Shown in pieces: positions 54,803-63,614 of a DNA stretch of 64,000 bases. The stretch is from Hyphomonas sp. Lineage in GTDB: Bacteria > Pseudomonadota > Alphaproteobacteria > Caulobacterales > Hyphomonadaceae. The position numbers were made by a program, and so were the translations under genes. The stretch lies in contig NZ_JAGYJH010000003.1 of the NCBI RefSeq assembly GCF_018402285.1, positions 992,001 through 1,056,000 on the forward strand. Direction: 5' to 3'. How positions within the stretch are numbered: the stretch's first letter is position 1; each line of letters begins with the position of its first letter. The notes under the pieces are model-generated. The model was given only the letters and a program-made list of their open reading frames with translations. It was not told the DNA's origin and ran no database searches.

Positions 54803-55678
54803 ATGAGGGCAGCGGTTGCATCTCGATGGACGGGCCTGCGGGCCGGCCTCCTGATGCTGGCCGCCGCCCTGATGACGGCCTGCGCCACGCCGGTCTGTTG
54901 CGCCCCGGCGCCGGAGAAAAACCCGCTTGAACAGGCCTTGCTGGAAGAGGGCGTCAGTCCGGCCAGTTCGGCGCTGGTGATCTTTCGTCTCGAGGACGAA
55001 AAGGTCTGGGCGAGCGGTGGCGCGCGCATCCGTGAGCGCTTTACGCCCGCCTCAACGTCCAAAATCCCGCATACCCTTCTGGCGCTGGAAACCGGCGCCG
55101 TGACCGGGCCCGGCGAGCTGTTCGAGTGGGATGGCCAGAAACGCTTCGTCGACAGCTGGAATGAAGACCAGACTTTCGGTGAGGCCTTCGGGCGCTCGAC
55201 TGTCTGGATCTACCAGATCGTCGTCCCCCGCATCGGCGCCGCGCGCCTGACCGAAGAGCTTGCCGCCTTCGGCTATGGCAATGCCGAGATTGGCGGGCCC
55301 GAAAGCATCACCCGCTACTGGCTGGACGGCCCGCTCGCCATTTCAGCCACCGAGCAGGTCGAGTTCCTCGCCCGCCTGGCCCACCGCACCCTGCCGCTCT
55401 CGGCGCGCAGCTATGAGATCGCCGTGCCGATCATGGAGCTCGATCGCGGTGACGGCTGGACCCTCTATGGCAAGACCGGCTGGAAAAGCGTCGAGGGTCA
55501 GACCGACATCGGCTGGTTTGTCGGCTGGGTCGAACAATCGGCCGGAGACGCGCCCGGCACCTACGCCTTCGCCCTCAACATGGACATGCCCGGCGGCATG
55601 GAAGAGGCCCCCAAACGCCGCGCCGCAGTGGAACGCGCCTTGCGCTCGATTGGCGCCCTGCCTGATCAGGGCCGGTAA
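54803..55678 (+). CDS. Class D beta-lactamase-like lipoprotein
   Basis: A 291-residue protein with a lipoprotein signal (LMTAC, Cys27) and the class D (OXA) motif set: STSK (Ser84, Lys87), STV at 132-134, YGN at 158-160 and KTGW at 224-227. Trp172 in the segment before the YGN/omega region is also present. OXA enzymes use a carboxylated Lys to hydrolyse penicillins and sometimes carbapenems. Housekeeping neighbours suggest a resident chromosomal gene rather than a mobile one. It overlaps the convergent kelch gene by 13 bases. BlaR1-type sensor domains are the alternative, but no long membrane part is present. Confidence 0.88.
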   Translation: MRAAVASRWTGLRAGLLMLAAALMTACATPVCCAPAPEKNPLEQALLEEGVSPASSALVIFRLEDEKVWASGGARIRERFTPASTSKIPHTLLALETGAVTGPGELFEWDGQKRFVDSWNEDQTFGEAFGRSTVWIYQIVVPRIGAARLTEELAAFGYGNAEIGGPESITRYWLDGPLAISATEQVEFLARLAHRTLPLSARSYEIAVPIMELDRGDGWTLYGKTGWKSVEGQTDIGWFVGWVEQSAGDAPGTYAFALNMDMPGGMEEAPKRRAAVERALRSIGALPDQGR

Positions 55679-56721
55679 ATTTCCACCCGCGCGCTCGTCT
55701 CCACGCCGCCGGCTTTCAGCGCCCCGCCAATGACATGAATGGCCCCGTCCAGCGTCACCGCGCCCAGGCCGTGGCGGGGATGGGGCATGGGCGCAATTGC
55801 TGCCCAGGCATCGGACGCCGGATCATAGATCCAAGCCTGCGGATACACCCCGCCGCCATTGTCGAAGAACTCTCCGCCAAACGCATAGAGCTTGCCGCCC
55901 AGCGCCGCTGCTGCCAGCCCGCCCTGTGCCTGAGGCATTGGCGCGGCCTGGCGCCACCGGGCTTCGGCCGCATCATAGACTTCATGCGCCGCGGTATTCC
56001 CGCCCGCCACGCTGCGTCCGCCCACCACATGCAGGTTGCCGCCAATTGCCGCCCCCGCCGCACTGTTGCGCGCGCTCAGGCAGGGCGCAGCCTTTTCCCA
56101 TCGGCCATCAATCCCGGTCAGCACGAAATGATGCGCCTGGTCGGTCTGGTCGCTCCAGGCAGCATTCGCCTCTCCGGCCGGCGATCGCCCGCCCATCAGG
56201 TGCAGCGCCCCGCTGGCATCGGTCAGCAGCACCGCCTCCGCGCAGGGCCTGGGCAGCGCCGGCGCGGTCTCCCATCGCCCGGCGGCCGGGTTGAGGCGCC
56301 ATCCGGTGCCCTGGCTTTCCCAGATCCGGTCTGGCGCCGAAGACTGGTAGCCACCAAAGGTGTGCAGCTGCCCGCCAAAGCTCACCAGGTGCGGATGGTG
56401 CCGCGCCACCGGCAGGGGGGCCTGCGCCCGCCAGCCCAGCCCGTCATCCCGCCAGGCATGGTGGGCATCGGTCGGTCCGGTGATCTGGCCATTCTCGGCC
56501 ACAAACCCACCCGCCAGATGGATCGCCCCCTCATGCAGGCAGGGGTAAATCTCCTGCACCGGGAAGGGCAGGGCCTCGCCCATCGACCAGCCCGCCGGCA
56601 GGCTCTCTGCGCCCTGCGCAACAGCGCCGTCGGCCCCCTTGCAGGCGGTTGCCGCAAGGGCGGCCCCGAGGCCGAGCATAGTTTGCCGTCTCGAGAGGCG
56701 AAACTTCAATGATTCCAGCAT
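55666..56721 (-). CDS. Kelch-repeat beta-propeller protein with Tat-lipoprotein-like signal
   Basis: A 351-residue protein. The N-terminus contains SRRQTMLGLGAALAATAC, a twin-arginine motif followed by a lipobox Cys. The rest is six or so kelch repeats: GAIHLAGGF, GQLHTFGGY, ALHLMGGRS, NLHVVGGRS, KLYAFGGEF and AIHVIGGAL each lie on a propeller blade. It is likely an exported sugar- or protein-binding propeller, possibly an N-acetylneuraminate epimerase relative, but the function is unknown. ATG 56721 was chosen as the first Met before the signal. Its 3' end overlaps the beta-lactamase-like gene. Confidence 0.8.
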   Translation of the reverse strand: MLESLKFRLSRRQTMLGLGAALAATACKGADGAVAQGAESLPAGWSMGEALPFPVQEIYPCLHEGAIHLAGGFVAENGQITGPTDAHHAWRDDGLGWRAQAPLPVARHHPHLVSFGGQLHTFGGYQSSAPDRIWESQGTGWRLNPAAGRWETAPALPRPCAEAVLLTDASGALHLMGGRSPAGEANAAWSDQTDQAHHFVLTGIDGRWEKAAPCLSARNSAAGAAIGGNLHVVGGRSVAGGNTAAHEVYDAAEARWRQAAPMPQAQGGLAAAALGGKLYAFGGEFFDNGGGVYPQAWIYDPASDAWAAIAPMPHPRHGLGAVTLDGAIHVIGGALKAGGVETSARVEIYRP

Positions 56722-56898
56722 GATATACTCCTCAGCAGAGGGCGCAGAAAACTGCCGGAAAGCCCGGAAATCACTGCAAATAAAGGCACCTGGACGGTAG
56801 CCCCGGGAAGGCGCGGCTGCTAGTCTGTTATCCAGCAAAAGTGGCGATTCGGACGTCCCCGTCCTGAACACAGACCCAAGACTGCAGAAGGCCTTTCC

Positions 56899-59679
56899 AT
56901 GAGCGATCCGACCACCCCTCCGGACGAGCCGGAAACCCCGGAAAATGGCGCGGGCAAGCCCCCGCCGCAGGACGGCATCGAAGGGATTTCGATCGAGTCG
57001 GAGCTGAAGTCTTCGTATCTCGACTATGCGATGAGCGTGATCGTCAGCCGCGCCCTGCCGGATGTGCGCGACGGCCTGAAGCCGGTTCACCGCCGCATCC
57101 TGTTTGCGATGAACGAAGGTGGCAATACGCCCGACAAGCCCTATTCCAAATCGGCCCGTATCGTCGGGGACGTGATCGGTAAGTATCACCCCCATGGCGA
57201 CTCGGCGGTCTATGACGCCCTCGTGCGCATGGCCCAGCCCTTCTCGATGGGCGTGCCACTGGTTGATGGTCAGGGCAATTTCGGCTCGATCGACAACGAT
57301 CCCCCGGCCGCCATGCGTTACACCGAAAGCCGGATGACCAAGGTCACCACCCACCTCCTGGCCGATCTCGACAAGGACACGGTGGACTTCCAGGACAATT
57401 ATGACGGCAAGGAAAAAGAGCCTGTCGTCCTGCCCGCCCAGTTCCCCAACCTGCTGGTCAATGGCGGCGGCGGTATCGCGGTCGGCATGGCCACCAACAT
57501 CCCGCCCCACAATCTCGGCGAGATCATTGACGCCACCCTGGCCATGATCGAAGACCCGGCGATCACCGATGAAGCCCTGTGCGAAATCGTTCCGGGGCCG
57601 GACTTTCCTACCGGCGCCCTGATCATGGGTCAGTCGGGCAGCCGCAAGGCGCTGATGACCGGCCGGGGCAGCGTCATCATGCGCTCGAAGACCGAGATCG
57701 AGGAAGCCAAGAATGGCCGCCAGGCGATCATCGTCAGCGAGATTCCCTATCAGGTGAACAAGGCGGCGATGATCACCAAGATCGCCGAACTCGTCCGTGA
57801 AAAGAAGATCGAGGGCATCTCGGACCTGCGCGACGAGTCAGACCGCAACGGCATCCGCGTTGTCATCGAATTGAAGCGCGACGCCAGCGCAGACGTGGTG
57901 CTCAATCAGCTTTACCGCTTCAGCCAGCTGCAGAGCTCTTTTGCCGTCAACATGCTCGCCCTCAATGGCGGGCGTCCCGAACTGATGAACCTGCGCAAGG
58001 TGCTCGAATGCTTTATCACCTTCCGTGAGGAAGTGATCGTCCGGCGTACCAAGCACGACCTCGGCAAGGCGCGTGACCGCGCCCACGTCCTCGTCGGTCT
58101 CGCCCTCGCCGTCGCCAACATCGACGAAGTCATCCGCCTCATCCGCACCTCGCCCGATCCGGCGACGGCGCGCCAGCGCCTGCTCGACAAGGCCTGGCCG
58201 CAGCAGGACATGGGCCCGCTGATCGACCTGATCGCAGACCGCCGCACCCGCCGCGGCTCCGAAGAAGGCACGATCTATCTCTCAGACGAGCAGGCCCGCT
58301 CAATCCTGAACCTCCCGCTCCACCGACTCACCGGCCTTGGCCGCGATGAAATCGGCAATGAAGCCCGGGGTCTGGCCGACAAGATCGCCGAATATCTCGA
58401 AATCCTGCGCTCGCGCCCGCGCATCCTCGGCATCATCAAGGCCGAACTTGCCGAGGTGAAGGAAAAGTTCGCCGTGCCGCGCCGCTCGCAATTTGTCGAT
58501 GGCGGTGTCGACATGGAAGACGAAGACCTCATCGAGGTCGAAGACATGGTCGTGACAGTGACCCATGGCGGCTATGTCAAGCGCACACCGCTCTCGACCT
58601 ACCGTACGCAGAACAGGGGCGGCAAGGGCCGCTCGGGCATGTCGATGAAGGATGAGGATTTCATCGTCCGCGTTTTCTCGGCAACGACGCATACGGAAAT
58701 CCTGTTCTTCTCCTCGGCCGGCATGGTCTACAAGGAGAAGGTGTGGCGCCTTCCGATCGGCGGGCCAACCTCGCGCGGCAAGGCGCTGGTCAACATCTTC
58801 CCGCTGGCTGCTGATGAGCGCATCGAAAGCGTCATGCCGCTGCCTGACAGCGAAGAGGCGGCCGAACATCTGGACGTCATGTTCGCCACACGCTCTGGCA
58901 ATGTCCGCCGCAACCGGCTGGCAGATTTCACGCGCGTCAACCGCGCCGGCAAGATCGCCATGAAGCTCGATGAAGGAGATGGCATCGTCTCGGTCCAGCT
59001 CTGTTCGGAGAAGGATGATGTGCTGCTGACCACAGCGCTCGGACAGGCCATCCGGTTTGAAGTGACCGATGTGCGCGTCTTTGCCGGCCGCGATTCCACC
59101 GGCGTGCGGGGCATCCGCCTTGCCACGTCGGATGAAGTGATCTCGATGGGCATCCTTCGCCATATGGGCGTCACGTCCGAAGAAGCGCGCGCCTACCTGA
59201 AACACGCTGCGGCCATGCGCCGCGCGGTCACTGGCGAGGAAGAGGAAATCTCCGACGACGAGGAAGAAGCCGTCGCCGAGGCCGCCCTCTCGGCCGAGCG
59301 GATTGCCGAGCTTGGCGCCGCCGAGGAATTCATCTTCACCGTCGCCGATGACGGCATGGGCAAGCGCTCGTCGGCCTACGACTACCGGGTCACCGGACGC
59401 GGCGGAAAGGGCCTTGTCGCCCAGAATATCTGGGGCCGCGACAAGAAAGGCGGGCCGGTCAAGAAGGTCGCCCAGTCCTTCCCGGTCGGCGATGGCGACG
59501 AGGTTATGCTGGTCACCGATGGCGGCCAGCTGATCCGCACGCCGGTCGACCAGATCCGCATTGCGGGCCGCTCCACGGGCGGGGTCTGGGTGCTGCGCAC
59601 GGGGGATGGCGAAAGGGTTGTCTCTGCGGCGCGGCTTGTCGATGACGGCGAAGGCGGTATGGATACTTCTGAGGGTTGA
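56899..59679 (+). CDS. gyrA: DNA gyrase subunit A
   Basis: A 926-residue type IIA topoisomerase subunit. The N-terminal breakage-reunion domain has the active-site Tyr141 ([10 protein letters not shown]). The quinolone-determining region reads [15 protein letters not shown] with Ser102 and Asp106, the same residues as quinolone-sensitive E. coli Ser83/Asp87. The C-terminal beta-pinwheel has the GyrA box as [10 protein letters not shown] and a second RGGKG near 835. An acidic insert ([15 protein letters not shown]) lies in the C-terminal domain. It introduces negative supercoils with GyrB. The ATG follows AAGACTGCAGAAGG. Confidence 0.96.
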   Translation: MSDPTTPPDEPETPENGAGKPPPQDGIEGISIESELKSSYLDYAMSVIVSRALPDVRDGLKPVHRRILFAMNEGGNTPDKPYSKSARIVGDVIGKYHPHGDSAVYDALVRMAQPFSMGVPLVDGQGNFGSIDNDPPAAMRYTESRMTKVTTHLLADLDKDTVDFQDNYDGKEKEPVVLPAQFPNLLVNGGGGIAVGMATNIPPHNLGEIIDATLAMIEDPAITDEALCEIVPGPDFPTGALIMGQSGSRKALMTGRGSVIMRSKTEIEEAKNGRQAIIVSEIPYQVNKAAMITKIAELVREKKIEGISDLRDESDRNGIRVVIELKRDASADVVLNQLYRFSQLQSSFAVNMLALNGGRPELMNLRKVLECFITFREEVIVRRTKHDLGKARDRAHVLVGLALAVANIDEVIRLIRTSPDPATARQRLLDKAWPQQDMGPLIDLIADRRTRRGSEEGTIYLSDEQARSILNLPLHRLTGLGRDEIGNEARGLADKIAEYLEILRSRPRILGIIKAELAEVKEKFAVPRRSQFVDGGVDMEDEDLIEVEDMVVTVTHGGYVKRTPLSTYRTQNRGGKGRSGMSMKDEDFIVRVFSATTHTEILFFSSAGMVYKEKVWRLPIGGPTSRGKALVNIFPLAADERIESVMPLPDSEEAAEHLDVMFATRSGNVRRNRLADFTRVNRAGKIAMKLDEGDGIVSVQLCSEKDDVLLTTALGQAIRFEVTDVRVFAGRDSTGVRGIRLATSDEVISMGILRHMGVTSEEARAYLKHAAAMRRAVTGEEEEISDDEEEAVAEAALSAERIAELGAAEEFIFTVADDGMGKRSSAYDYRVTGRGGKGLVAQNIWGRDKKGGPVKKVAQSFPVGDGDEVMLVTDGGQLIRTPVDQIRIAGRSTGGVWVLRTGDGERVVSAARLVDDGEGGMDTSEG

Positions 59680-59699
59680 TGCTGCGCTGGCGTAACAGG

Positions 59700-59720
59700 C
59701 TCTCAACCTGGTTTTGAGAG
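59700..59720 (+). promoter_or_regulatory. Hairpin partly covering the coaD ribosome-binding site
   Basis: The perfect 7-base arms CTCTCAA (59700-59706) and TTGAGAG (59714-59720) surround a CCTGGTT loop. The 3' arm runs into the AGGAGG at 59719-59724 used by coaD, so the stem would partly occlude ribosome binding. Confidence 0.5.
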
Positions 59721-59731
59721 GAGGCGCCCCC

Positions 59732-60229
59732 GTGCATCGTATTGGCCTTTATCCCGGCACTTTTGATCCGCCGACAGCCGGTCACATCGACATTTTCGGC
59801 AGGGCGGCAAAGCTCGTCGACACGCTGATCATCGGTGTGGCCATCAATGAGGCCAAAAAACCGCTGTTCAGCCTGGATGAGCGCGTGGCCATGGTCGAGC
59901 ATGAATGCGCCAACCTCAAAGGACCGGGCATGGCCGAGATCAAGATCCTGCCGATGCGGGGCCTGCTGATGCACTTTGCTGAGAAGTGTAACGCTAACAT
60001 CATCGTGCGCGGCCTGCGCGCGGTCCAGGACTTTGAATACGAGTTCCAGATGACCGCGATGAACGAGCAACTGAATCCCGACATTGAAACCATCTTCCTT
60101 ATGGCCGATGTTCGTCACCAGGCGGTGGCTTCGCGGCTGGTCAAGGAAATCGCGAGCCTCGGCGGTGATATCACGCCGTTCGTAACCCCGTCGGTGAAAA
60201 AGGCTCTGCTGGAGAAGTACAAACAATGA
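59732..60229 (+). CDS. coaD: Phosphopantetheine adenylyltransferase
   Basis: A 165-residue protein starting at GTG 59732, seven bases after AGGAGG. It has GLYPGTFDPPTAGHIDI with His18 of the nucleotidyltransferase T-x-G-H motif, IIVRGLRAVQDFEYEFQM, and VASRLVKEIASLGGDI in the place of the usual ISSS-V-R/K motif. It makes dephospho-CoA from 4'-phosphopantetheine and ATP, an essential step of CoA synthesis. The stop overlaps the cyclophilin start by four bases (ATGA). Confidence 0.95.
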   Translation: MHRIGLYPGTFDPPTAGHIDIFGRAAKLVDTLIIGVAINEAKKPLFSLDERVAMVEHECANLKGPGMAEIKILPMRGLLMHFAEKCNANIIVRGLRAVQDFEYEFQMTAMNEQLNPDIETIFLMADVRHQAVASRLVKEIASLGGDITPFVTPSVKKALLEKYKQ

Positions 60230-61131
60230 AGATACGTGGCTTTGCAGCGGCGGTGGCAATGGCGGGGCTGCTCCTGCCGGCGTGCGCCGATACGGTCCAG
60301 GATGCCTGGTCGTTTGAAGCGGCTGATGACGCGGCTGCAAATCCCGATGACTGGCGCGCGGTCGAGGCAGACCGACTGTTCATCTTCGACACCACAAAAG
60401 GCCGTATTCTGATCGAGGCCTTCCCGGATGTGGCGCCCAATCATTTTGCCCATTTCACGGCCATCGTCCGCTCGGGCGACTATGACGGCACGAGCTTTCA
60501 CCGCGTCATCGATGATTTCATGGCCCAGGGGGGGGATATCTTCGCCCTCAAGGGCCGCGAGTCCGGCGAGCCGAATGTTGCGGGTGAGTTCACCTTCCGG
60601 CGTGATGTCGCACAGATGCCGCTGGAGGCCCCCATCGGGCCGGACGACAGCGCCAAGCATGGCTATTATCACGGTTTCCCGATCCAGACCCAGCCCTCCT
60701 TCTTTGCCGAAATGTCGGTGGACGGACTGGTGGAAAGCTCCATTCCCCATTGCGCCAGCGTCGTTTCCACAGCGCGCACCGACGATCCAAACTCTGCCAA
60801 TGGCCAGTTCTTCCTGATGCGCGGATACTCGCCCCATCTGGACCGCCAGTATACGGCATGGGGCCGTGTCATCGGCGGGCAGGATGTCGTCTTGTCGATC
60901 AAGTCCGGCGCGCGCGAGGCCAATGGCTCGGTCACCGACCCCGATATCCTCTCCGCGGCAAGGATCGCCGCAGACCTTCCGGAGGCGGAGCGTCCGAAAG
61001 CCTATGTCCTGCGCACCGACACCGATGCCTTCCGCGCAGCGCTGGAAGCCCGGGGCGAACTCAATATATGCGACCTTCCGCCGGTTCCGGCCGTCATCCT
61101 CGATCCGGCTGCTGCCAGGGCAGAAGAATAG
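60226..61131 (+). CDS. Cyclophilin-type peptidyl-prolyl isomerase lipoprotein
   Basis: A 301-residue protein with a lipoprotein signal ending LLLPAC (Cys20) and a cyclophilin domain (about 50-240): FDTTKGRILIEAFPDVAPNHFAHF, SFHRVIDDFMAQGGD and NGQFFLMRGYSPHLDRQYTAWGRVI. The key Arg and Phe-Met-Gln residues of the active site (FHRV, FMAQGG) are kept. A long insert near 100-150 and a C-terminal tail are unusual. It folds proteins in the periplasm. It is coupled to coaD by ATGA. A run of eight G at 60528-60535 is in frame. Confidence 0.9.
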   Translation: MKIRGFAAAVAMAGLLLPACADTVQDAWSFEAADDAAANPDDWRAVEADRLFIFDTTKGRILIEAFPDVAPNHFAHFTAIVRSGDYDGTSFHRVIDDFMAQGGDIFALKGRESGEPNVAGEFTFRRDVAQMPLEAPIGPDDSAKHGYYHGFPIQTQPSFFAEMSVDGLVESSIPHCASVVSTARTDDPNSANGQFFLMRGYSPHLDRQYTAWGRVIGGQDVVLSIKSGAREANGSVTDPDILSAARIAADLPEAERPKAYVLRTDTDAFRAALEARGELNICDLPPVPAVILDPAAARAEE

Positions 61132-61155
61132 GGAGGCTATAGCCGGTAAAGGCCT

Positions 61156-62211
61156 ATGGACCTCTCGGTATTCCAGTTCGATCTGCCTGAAGATCTCATC
61201 GCCCTGCGGCCCGCCGAGCCGCAGGACAGCGCGCGCCTGCTCGTCGTGCAGGGCGATGGCCGCCTCATTGACGCTACCGTCCGTGACCTGCCGCAATTCC
61301 TCAGCCCCGGCGACGTCCTTGTCTTCAACGACACCCGCGTTCTGCCCGCCGCCCTCAAGGGCGTGCGCCCGGCGCGCGACGGGGCGAGCCGCGATGTCGA
61401 GGTCGATGTCAACCTCGTCGAGCGCCAGGGCGATTGCCTCTGGCTGGCACTCGCGCGGCCCGGCCGCCGCCTCAAGGATGGCGACGTTATCCATTTCGCC
61501 GAGGGTTTTGCCGCCACCATCGTGTCGCGCCGCGAGGGCGGGGAAATCCTCCTCGATTTCAACTGCGACAGCGACGCGATGATCGCCGCGCTTGACGCCC
61601 ATGGCGCCATGCCGCTGCCGCCCTATATCGCCCGCCGCCGCGCCGCCGATGCCTCAGACCGGGAAACCTACCAGACCCGCTTTGCCGGCGAGGAGGCTGC
61701 CAGCGTCGCCGCCCCCACTGCCGGTCTCCATTTCACGCCGCGCCTCCTTGCCGAAGTCGACGCCGCGGGTCTCAAACGCGAGACCGTTCGCCTGCATGTC
61801 GGCCTTGGCACGTTCAAGCCGCTGGAAGAGCGCCACCTTTCCGAAAACCGTCTGCATGAGGAGTGGCGCCGCATCACGCCGGACGTCGCCGCCCGGCTGA
61901 ACGCCGCCCGCGCCTCAGGCGCCCGTCTCGTGCCCGTCGGCACCACCGCCATGCGCACACTGGAAAGCTGCGCGGGTGAAGACGGCCAGATCCACGCCGC
62001 CACCGGCCCTACCGACATCTTCCTCAAACCCGGTGACCCCGTCCGCGCCACTGACGCGCTGATGACGAATTTCCACCTGCCTGGCTCCAGCCTCTTCATG
62101 CTCGTCAGTGCCCTGATGGGCACTGACGTCATGCGCGCGGCCTACGCCCATGCGATTGCGGAGAGATATCGCTTCTATTCCTATGGGGATGCCTGCCTGC
62201 TGCTGCCGTAA
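61156..62211 (+). CDS. queA: S-adenosylmethionine:tRNA ribosyltransferase-isomerase QueA
   Basis: A 351-residue protein starting MDLSVFQFDLPEDLIALRP, with RLLVVQGDGRLIDATVRDLPQFL, VFNDTRVLPAAL, the AAPTAGLHFT segment and the C-terminal TNFHLPGSSLFMLVSALMG. It transfers the ribosyl part of SAM to preQ1 in tRNA to make epoxyqueuosine. The length matches the family. It lies 24 bases after the cyclophilin gene, consistent with a coaD-ppi-queA operon. Confidence 0.96.
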   Translation: MDLSVFQFDLPEDLIALRPAEPQDSARLLVVQGDGRLIDATVRDLPQFLSPGDVLVFNDTRVLPAALKGVRPARDGASRDVEVDVNLVERQGDCLWLALARPGRRLKDGDVIHFAEGFAATIVSRREGGEILLDFNCDSDAMIAALDAHGAMPLPPYIARRRAADASDRETYQTRFAGEEAASVAAPTAGLHFTPRLLAEVDAAGLKRETVRLHVGLGTFKPLEERHLSENRLHEEWRRITPDVAARLNAARASGARLVPVGTTAMRTLESCAGEDGQIHAATGPTDIFLKPGDPVRATDALMTNFHLPGSSLFMLVSALMGTDVMRAAYAHAIAERYRFYSYGDACLLLP

Positions 62212-62219
62212 AAACCGGC

Positions 62220-62684
62220 TCAGCCCGCATTGCGCTTGCCAAAGCCCAACAGCCCGGCACCAAACTCTGCCCACCACCGGCGCCAGCGCCAGGCCTTGCG
62301 CAGCTTGGCATGGCGCGGCGCGTCCAGTTCGCCGCGTGGAATGAGGACATCATTCATCTTGGGCTGATAGCGCCGGATCAGGTCTTCCTCCACCCGCGCC
62401 CGGTCCGTCCCGGTACGCACAAGCAGCACATGCCGCTCGGTCGCCCCGCGCTTCCACCAGGCCTCCCACCAGCGTTCATGCCCATAGAGACGCGACTTCA
62501 GATTGGTCGCCTTGCCGATGTAAAGCGGGAACAGGAAAAAGCCGAAACGCCGGCGCACGAAGATGTAGATGCCGCTGCCCTCGGGAATGCCCTTGCGCGT
62601 CAGCGTGATCTTGAACCGGTAGGCCTGCCCGGTTTCGCCATACCAAGTGTGCCATCCAAACAGGAACCAGTTGAGTAAAAACAT
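62220..62684 (-). CDS. GIY-YIG nuclease domain protein
   Basis: A 154-residue protein with the GIY motif in SGIYIFVRRRFGFF, the YIG in FPLYIGKATNLKSRL (catalytic Arg) and Glu in VEEDLIRRYQPKMND. It is a stand-alone GIY-YIG domain with a Trp/Arg-rich C-terminus (RKAWRWRRWWAEF) that may bind nucleic acid. The N-terminus is unusually hydrophobic and aromatic. The function is unknown; stand-alone members are often of the UPF0213 or homing-nuclease kind. It is convergent with queA and lies 48 bases after rnhB. Confidence 0.8.
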   Translation of the reverse strand: MFLLNWFLFGWHTWYGETGQAYRFKITLTRKGIPEGSGIYIFVRRRFGFFLFPLYIGKATNLKSRLYGHERWWEAWWKRGATERHVLLVRTGTDRARVEEDLIRRYQPKMNDVLIPRGELDAPRHAKLRKAWRWRRWWAEFGAGLLGFGKRNAG

Positions 62685-62732
62685 GCGGCCGCGTCCCGTA
62701 AATATCCCGTTCGGGAAATTCGGTGGCGCCGG

Positions 62733-62747
62733 TTAACAGGGTCTTAA
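62733..62747 (+). promoter_or_regulatory. CtrA-like site TTAA-N7-TTAA
   Basis: TTAA-CAGGGTC-TTAAC is an exact match to the full CtrA binding pattern of Caulobacter relatives. It overlaps the rnhB stop codon and lies 49 bases upstream of the GIY-YIG start, so that gene is a possible target. Binding is inferred from pattern only. Confidence 0.4.
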
Positions 62748-63356
62748 CAGGGCCTTGACCGGGGCGAAGCTCCGGCGATGAACCGGGCAGGGCCCAAGCT
62801 CGGCCAGAGCGGCGGCGTGGGCGGCCGTGCCATATCCCTTGTGCCCGGAAAAACCGTAGCCGGGGTGCAGCTTGCAGAGCGAGGCCATCTGCGCGTCCCG
62901 GTGCGTCTTGGCGAGGATCGAGGCGGCCGAAATGGCCGGCTCGGTCAGGTCGCCCTTGATGATCGCGCGCGCGGGCGCGGGCAGGTCACCGGGCAGGGCG
63001 TTGCCATCGATCAGGATCAGGCCGGCCCTGGCCAAAACGGCCCTGAATTGTCCGGATTTGTCCGAAACTGTCTGCGATTGGCCGAAAATGGCCCGCCGCA
63101 TGGCCAGGAATGTCGCCTGCCGGATGTTCAAAGTGTCGATCTCTTCCACGCTCGCCTCGGCCACGCACCAGGCCAGCGCCCGCTCGCGGATCAGCGGCGC
63201 CAGCCGCTCGCGTGCCTTTTCCGACAGCTTCTTGGAATCGGTGAGGCCATCAATCGGCCGCGCCGGGTCAAGGATCACCGCCGCCGCCGTTACCGGCCCG
63301 GCCCAGGGCCCGCGCCCGGCCTCGTCCACGCCGATGATGAGGGGAAGGTTTCGCAT
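62733..63356 (-). CDS. rnhB: Ribonuclease HII
   Basis: A 207-residue protein beginning [20 protein letters not shown] (Asp11, Glu12 of the D-E-D-D site), with [27 protein letters not shown] and [20 protein letters not shown]. It cuts the RNA strand of RNA-DNA hybrids and single ribonucleotides in DNA. A short segment ([16 protein letters not shown], about 115-130) replaces the usual linker and is less GC-rich. ATG 63356 was chosen because conserved sequence begins there, although the frame is open upstream. Confidence 0.94.
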   Translation of the reverse strand: MRNLPLIIGVDEAGRGPWAGPVTAAAVILDPARPIDGLTDSKKLSEKARERLAPLIRERALAWCVAEASVEEIDTLNIRQATFLAMRRAIFGQSQTVSDKSGQFRAVLARAGLILIDGNALPGDLPAPARAIIKGDLTEPAISAASILAKTHRDAQMASLCKLHPGYGFSGHKGYGTAAHAAALAELGPCPVHRRSFAPVKALLRPC

Positions 63357-63558
63357 TGGCCCACAAGACAGGAGTCGCCGCGCCCTGCCAAGATCGGGCC
63401 TGTTGACGGCCGGCGCACGCGGGAATACCGCAGGATACATGCGGACATCGACCGGCCTTCTCCAGCAACAGACCTGCCAGCAGAAACTGGCGGGCGGCGT
63501 CCGCAAGGGGAGAAACCAGCCGGGCTGAGCCTGCTTACCACACCTCCCGAACGACGCG

Positions 63559-63586
63559 CCCGCCCGGACCCCCGAGGCGGGTTTTT
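63559..63586 (+). terminator. Orphan plus-strand terminator left of the last gene
   Basis: The stem CCCGCC / GGCGGG (63559-63564 and 63576-63581), with inner CGG/CCG pairs, is followed by TTTTT. No clear plus-strand gene lies upstream; the region 63357-63558 holds only a 29-codon ORF at 63439. It may end a small RNA or be left from a lost gene. Confidence 0.5.
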
Positions 63587-63614
63587 CATGTTCTGAAACA
63601 AGAATTTACAGTCA

